Source: Escallonia rubra | Lineage: Eukaryota > Streptophyta > Magnoliopsida > Escalloniales > Escalloniaceae | NCBI GenBank assembly: GCA_033065855.1 | Contig: JAVXUO010002601.1 | Span: forward strand, 868,001 to 932,000 | Direction: 5' to 3' | Length of the DNA: 64,000 nucleotides | In this document: in pieces, positions 59,901 to 64,000 of the stretch | How positions within the stretch are numbered: position 1 is the stretch's first letter | Layout: each line of letters starts with the position of its first letter | Position numbers and translations under genes: made by a program | The notes under the pieces: model-generated | Databases searched by the model: none | What the model saw: the letters and a program-made list of their open reading frames with translations, nothing else | Told to the model about the DNA's origin: nothing

Positions 59901-61563
59901 GGGTGTGGGCACTTGTTTTAACTTTACAATACTCATAAGTAACTTTTTATCAGATTATTCTGTAAGAACCTTTATTAACAGAATATAACTTGATGTGAAA
60001 GTCACGGCCCTTGGTTACTGGAGTTTGTTTTTTAATTTCCTCATAATTTGTTATAAATTTGACCTTATTAGCACAAGAGATGGCCTCTCCTCTTGTAGTA
60101 TTCTTTTTTTTCCTCTGTAGTCGAAACTGTTTCTGCAGTGCAATAGTACAAAATACGAACTATGAAGTAGTTAAATTTGATTTTCTTATAAAGGTTTCAA
60201 GCAAGCACTAGGAAGTCACGATGTCGACATCTGAAAGGTTTCCGTAGTAAGAGAAAAAAAAGTTTATGCGAGCTGACAAAAAGAAATTCCTTGAATATGG
60301 TGTGTTTGGTTTTGAGATTTCCTCTAGATAGATCAGTCATAAAATTCCTAGGTTAATTAAAGGGACTTTTGAGCTGTAGAGAACTTTGTGTGTGAATAGA
60401 AATATTTAATGGTGCAAGTAACAGAAGACAAAATATGGTTTCTGTTTCTGTTCCTGTTAATGATGTCAAATGAGTACCGTGCACACTGTGACATTTTTAT
60501 GGGAGTTGAAAAGAAGTATTTCAAGCAGGTACTAGGGAATCAAGGTGTCAATATCTGAAAGGCTACTTTAGTACGAGAAACTAAGTTTATGCGAGCTGAC
60601 AAACCTTAAAGGCGGCATGCTTTACTTTGAGGTTTCCTCTAGTTGGATCAGTCATACGATTACTAGGTTAATTAAGGAAACTTATAAGCTGTAGAGGACT
60701 TCATGTGTAAAAAGAAGTTTATGCTGGTGTTGCCTTAGACCAAAATCTGGGTGTTATGTTATTTATGTCAAATTGAATGCCGTGAGTATCAGAAAACAGA
60801 ATATGGTCAAATCTCCCTTTAATAATGGCAAATGAATACCTAGCATATTTTTTCTCGTCTTGTAGCAGAACCACTATAGTTACATGTGTTTGTCTCTTAC
60901 TCCTTACCAAATTTTTTTCAAGTTTGGGTTTGATCAATCTGAAGAATCTGTGTCTAATAGCTCCAAGTTGATTGCTTCAAATATACTTTATAGTTTTTCC
61001 TGCAGTCATGATGCATGCTAGTCTAATTATCTTGCATTATTAAGCCAACATTAACTTCAGTGAAGTCTTGGTATTTACTTATTACGATATTATTTTAGCC
61101 CTGCGACGTTTCTGACAGACCATGGCGATGAAGTACTTGAGAATTGTGCTAAAAATGTTCACCTCAATTCTGGAGTGTTACCTGATAAAGCTTCAGTTTA
61201 TGTACGTGAACTTGATTGGAAGACTCCATGGCCCCCTCAAGTCGTAGAAAAATGCTCATGTGAAGAAAGGTAATGGTCCCCCCCCCCCCCCCTCCCTCCC
61301 TCCCTCTATGTATATATGTATTGTTTGTGTTTATCTATCTATCTATCTATCTACAGAGCATGCATGTGCGTGTGTTGTGTCACGTGTGCCAGGAATTAGA
61401 ACTCACATATCTTTCCTCATTTAGGTTTTGTTGGACCTCATTAGAAGTTCTGGAAGTCCATAGAGCTTCGTTGGTTGTAGCTGCAGATGTTATATACAGT
61501 GACGACTTGACTGATGCATTATTCAGCATTTTGGAGAGTTTGATGTCACAAGGTCAGGAAAAG
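56975..61563 (+). CDS. METTL22-like protein methyltransferase, seven exons seen, 3' end not found
   Basis: Seven-beta-strand methyltransferase of the Methyltransf_16 family, similar to METTL22, a lysine methyltransferase in animals. Exons: 56975-57146, 57428-57541, 58415-58488, 58799-58901, 59755-59805, 61119-61269, 61425-61563. They sum to 268 codons, all with GT-AG ends and agreeing phases. The conserved run SIQHNITSSIPSVGLQVWRA leads into the SAM-binding motif I, ELGAGTGLVG, at about 149-158, split between exons 4 and 5. The post-I region contains NVHLNSG and ELDWKTPWPP. VVAADVIYSDDLTDALF in exon 7 is the family's catalytic-side motif. After GQEK a GT donor is present, but the expected C-terminal exon(s) (a YLALEKRYNF-like start) are not seen up to position 64000. 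Either they lie beyond the window or the gene is truncated here. Confidence 0.88.
60195..60835. repeat. 324-base diverged tandem duplication in METTL22-like intron 5
   Basis: Copy A (60195-60518) and copy B (60519 to about 60835) share a series of blocks in order: TTTCAAGCA, GTTTATGCGAGCTGACAAA, TTTCCTCTAG, GATCAGTCATA, CTAGGTTAATTAA, GAGCTGTAGAG or AAGCTGTAGAG, then AATATGGT. The copies differ by many substitutions and small indels, so the duplication is old. Confidence 0.85.
61275..61353. repeat. Poly-C and ATCT microsatellites in METTL22-like intron 6
   Basis: A C run with CCCT repeats follows the exon 6 donor (from about 61277 to 61306). It is followed by (ATCT)n at about 61334-61352. 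Both are polymorphism-prone. Confidence 0.85.
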
Positions 61564-62503
61564 GTATCACACTATCACTTGTAAGTATAAAATGGGTGCC
61601 TAAGGCTACATGCTAATAATATATCTTTGCTTCTGCCTGCTGTTGAGTATCACCGTCAGGAGTATCTTTTAGAGATACTAGCCAGCACGCCCTCGCCCGG
61701 CGCGCGTGGGTACCTTGCTTTTAAACACAAATATTAAGCTATATATGAATCTGCAGACGAAATTATCAAGTTTATTGAAAATACAGGGCAAACAAATCTG
61801 TAGTTGCCATCCAGTTTTCGTATTTCTAATTTTCCTCCATCCTCAATCCACAACACTAAGTCTCGCAACATCTTCAATGGTTCTTTTTTCAATTTAGACC
61901 AAAAAAAATAATTTATATATTAAGGCCGAAAAAGATTTATCGATCCACGACTTGAAAATAAGCCGTTACAAGTGCCACAAGAATGGGCTGAGACGATTAA
62001 AAAGTCGAAGTATATAAAAGCTTGAGAAATATAATAAATTTGCCGTTGCCCTCGGTTATAGACCATCATTCTTAACGAATGAACAGATTGCTTTTCATAC
62101 AATTTCTTCGATGATGTAAACTAATTCCATATTTTTTTTTTCTTGTTTCCAAAGAAATTCGTGCATGTTTTCAAGTTTATGAGACATGTATTAGCAGAGG
62201 TAACAGAGGTTTTCCGCTCAATTGTAAATTGAAACTGAATCAAACCATATCAAATCCATAATCGCGATTTTAGCACTTGATTTTGATATCACGTCTATGC
62301 CATAAAATGTAATATCAACAGTGACACAAGATTTGAAATTCAAAAATCTGAGAAAGTACTAAAATATCCCACTAATCGATAATGTTATTAACAACATGAA
62401 TGTTATATTGAGGCAAAATCTGAATTTCCTCTTTGGCTGTCTTGGGTTTTGTATTATTAGCAAATCCTTTTTTTCAATCTTGTTCCTTTAGTTCTCTACA
62501 AAG
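61564..62503. other. Downstream of exon 7; no exon recognised
   Basis: Presumably the intron after METTL22-like exon 7, or its broken 3' end. AT-rich, with no METTL22 sequence. Confidence 0.4.
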
Positions 62504-62624
62504 CTTCTAGCAGTAAATGGTTGTGAATTTAGTAATAGAAGTAGAATATAGCTTCATCTTTTTTCATTATACTAAGCTATATTCTACTTCTATTACTAAA
62601 TTCACAACCATTTACTGCTAGAAG
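62504..62624. repeat. Perfect 51-base inverted repeat with 19-base loop
   Basis: The left arm at 62504-62554 (starts CTTCTAGCAGTAAATGGTTG, ends GAATATAGCTT) is the exact reverse complement of the right arm at 62574-62624 (starts AAGCTATATTC, ends CTGCTAGAAG). The loop is 62555-62573. I compared all 51 positions by eye and saw no mismatch. RNA from either strand would fold into one long stem. No mobile-element ends or coding potential are visible around it. Confidence 0.93.
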
Positions 62625-62751
62625 ATGCATTAAACTTTCTTTTATCATTTAGGGACAAGAGGGGTTTGTGGCATGGGATGTAAGATCAATGTCAAGTGGC
62701 ATAATAGTGAATTCTCATTCTTAGATAAGTGGTACAATTGTGAACTGCCAC

Positions 62752-63042
62752 TCCTAGATCGTTTCGAATGGCCATCGTAATTCGAACAGATGTCCCTTGA
62801 ATACCCGAGTCAACTGAGCTCAGCGGCCCTGATTCAAGCTGGTTATGATCCTCTATTGCATTATTTGCTTGAATAACAGCCATCAAGAACTCCCCATTAA
62901 CATGCTGTCTTGAATCTTTGTACCACGGCAGGCCATCTGCTCGACCGCTAGAATCCTCTCCCATACTACTATCTTCATCGTCGTCCTCCAAGGACAGCTT
63001 CCAACACCGAGATACAATCTTTCTAAATGCAGTTGTCACCAT
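62752..63042 (-). pseudogene. Broken first-exon fragment of a PP2C phosphatase
   Basis: The minus-strand frame starts MVTTAFRKIVSRCWKLS at 63042. It includes ADGLPWYKDSRQHVNGEF, LMAVIQANNAIEDHNQLESG and PLSSVDSGIQGTS. This is the N-terminal part of clade D plant PP2C phosphatases (counterparts of SAUR-regulated enzymes at the plasma membrane). The next element should be the metal-binding VYDGHGG motif. Here a one-base loss puts an equivalent DGHS-like sequence out of frame, and PP2C similarity ends soon after. With no other PP2C exons nearby it is a truncated, non-functional copy. The left border is approximate. Confidence 0.8.
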
Positions 63043-63387
63043 CCCTCACATATTATCATCACCCTTATGAGCCAGCAATCTGAATTTTCACCAAATAATT
63101 GTATTAAACAAGTATCATACCCTAGCTTTAGCCCTAATTTGTCCTATTTGCAAAACCCACATCACAAAATTCAATCTTTAAGTAAACCCAGCGCAAAAAC
63201 CATCAATTGTACATACACCATAAAGAAAATCAAGAAACCAAGTTTTGGGTATTATGTCGAAGGAGTGCATTATCTACCACGAGTCACCGTGGCACACGCG
63301 ATGCGCATCCCACATAAATCACTCAGTTTGACTTTGCACGCATATTAAGGATTTAGGTCATATATTGTATGTTTCTCATTTTATCCT

Positions 63388-63652
63388 TTAGAGACGGAAG
63401 GGGAAGAGAGTGGGCCAGGAGAGAGAAAATTGATTGGTAGAGTGTTAAACGTGGAGAGAGAAATAGAATAAAAAAGTGTAAGAAGGTGGGCCCGGAGAGA
63501 GAAAATGAGTTGGTGGAGAGAGAAATAGAATAAAAAAAAGTATTAAAATGGTAAATATGTAAAAATACCTGCAAAATCTTTCTTAATTTGGAAGTGATCA
63601 ATTTTTGTGGGATGACCCAAAAATATGATCCATTTATGTGGGACGGAGGGAG
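63388..63652 (-). mobile_element. Stowaway-like MITE remnant
   Basis: The right end, read on the minus strand, is TA then CTCCCTCCGTCCCACATAAA, a standard Stowaway terminus. The interior has two tandem-like blocks containing GGAGAGAGAAAAT and GAGAGAGAAATAGAATAAAA (63415-63540). The matching left terminus is not preserved, so the left border is approximate. Confidence 0.65.
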
Positions 63653-63654
63653 TA

Positions 63655-64000
63655 ATATAAATTTTGTTAAAAAAAAAAAGTGTTTATTATCACATTCCAT
63701 AAAATGAATTTTCAATTATGGAAATCATACATGTCATTATAGTTAGTTATTTACTATTTAAGTTTTTTATTTGTATCATTTTCAAAAAAAAGAATAGAAT
63801 GCCAAGTGTCAACATTTTAGATAGGTACTTATGTAACACCACAAGGGGTGTTACACCAAAAGGTCAATTCTCTTTATATATAGTATAGGCAATATAACTA
63901 AACAAAGAACCATTAATAGGCGTGTGGATTTTCGTAGGATACATTAACCTAACATACAGACTGTAGTTTAAATGACATATGAGGCTGGAGATTTGCAGTA
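63655..64000. other. Window end, no gene seen
   Basis: AT-rich sequence without recognisable features. Confidence 0.4.

Overview
This window is nuclear DNA of a flowering plant, almost certainly a eudicot. The genes have many exons with GT-AG introns. Several families are plant-specific (class III peroxidase, kinesin-13B, mitochondrial carrier BAC2), a short plastid ndhF fragment has been inserted, and the mobile elements are typical of plants (hAT, Mutator-like, Stowaway-like, L1-type LINE). I cannot name the species.

Left part (1-19.2 kb), four genes. An OVATE-related single-exon gene lies at 1051-1749 (+). A complete four-exon class III peroxidase of the PRX48 type is at 2444-5090 (-), and a complete 12-exon kinesin-13B at 6600-13612 (-). 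The mitochondrial basic amino acid carrier BAC2, two exons, is at 16346-19178 (-). A decayed PDX1.2-like copy (14965-15911) sits between the last two. Introns carry mobile DNA: a hAT-type MITE in kinesin intron 6 and a block of about 670 bases of CA-rich DNA in the BAC2 intron.

Middle (19.2-50 kb), gene-poor and repeat-rich. It holds a two-exon gene for a small, probably plastid protein with an acidic tail (24608-28965, +), whose 3.9-kb intron contains a hAT relic, and the four-exon ribosome-associated protein gene TMA7 (30511-31957, -). Around them lie a GC-rich hAT element with a perfect 8-base target duplication, LINE fragments, plastid DNA, broken copies of YJU2-like and MED32-like genes, and a perfect-looking 224-base tandem duplication. 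Two Mutator-like elements follow; one of them (45495-46451) carries a piece of a GARP/MYBC1-like transcription factor gene.

Right part (50-64 kb). A complete six-exon IST1-like ESCRT gene (52070-55997, +) is followed by seven exons of a METTL22-like methyltransferase gene (56975-61563, +). The C-terminal exons of the latter are not seen in the remaining 2.4 kb. That remainder has a perfect 51-base inverted repeat and a broken first-exon fragment of a PP2C phosphatase.

The genes are ordinary housekeeping and plant-family genes with no shared pathway; I see no operon-like cluster or clearly new system. The most unusual material is the gene-fragment-carrying MULE, the 51-base perfect hairpin, the CA-rich intron block and the number of decayed gene copies.
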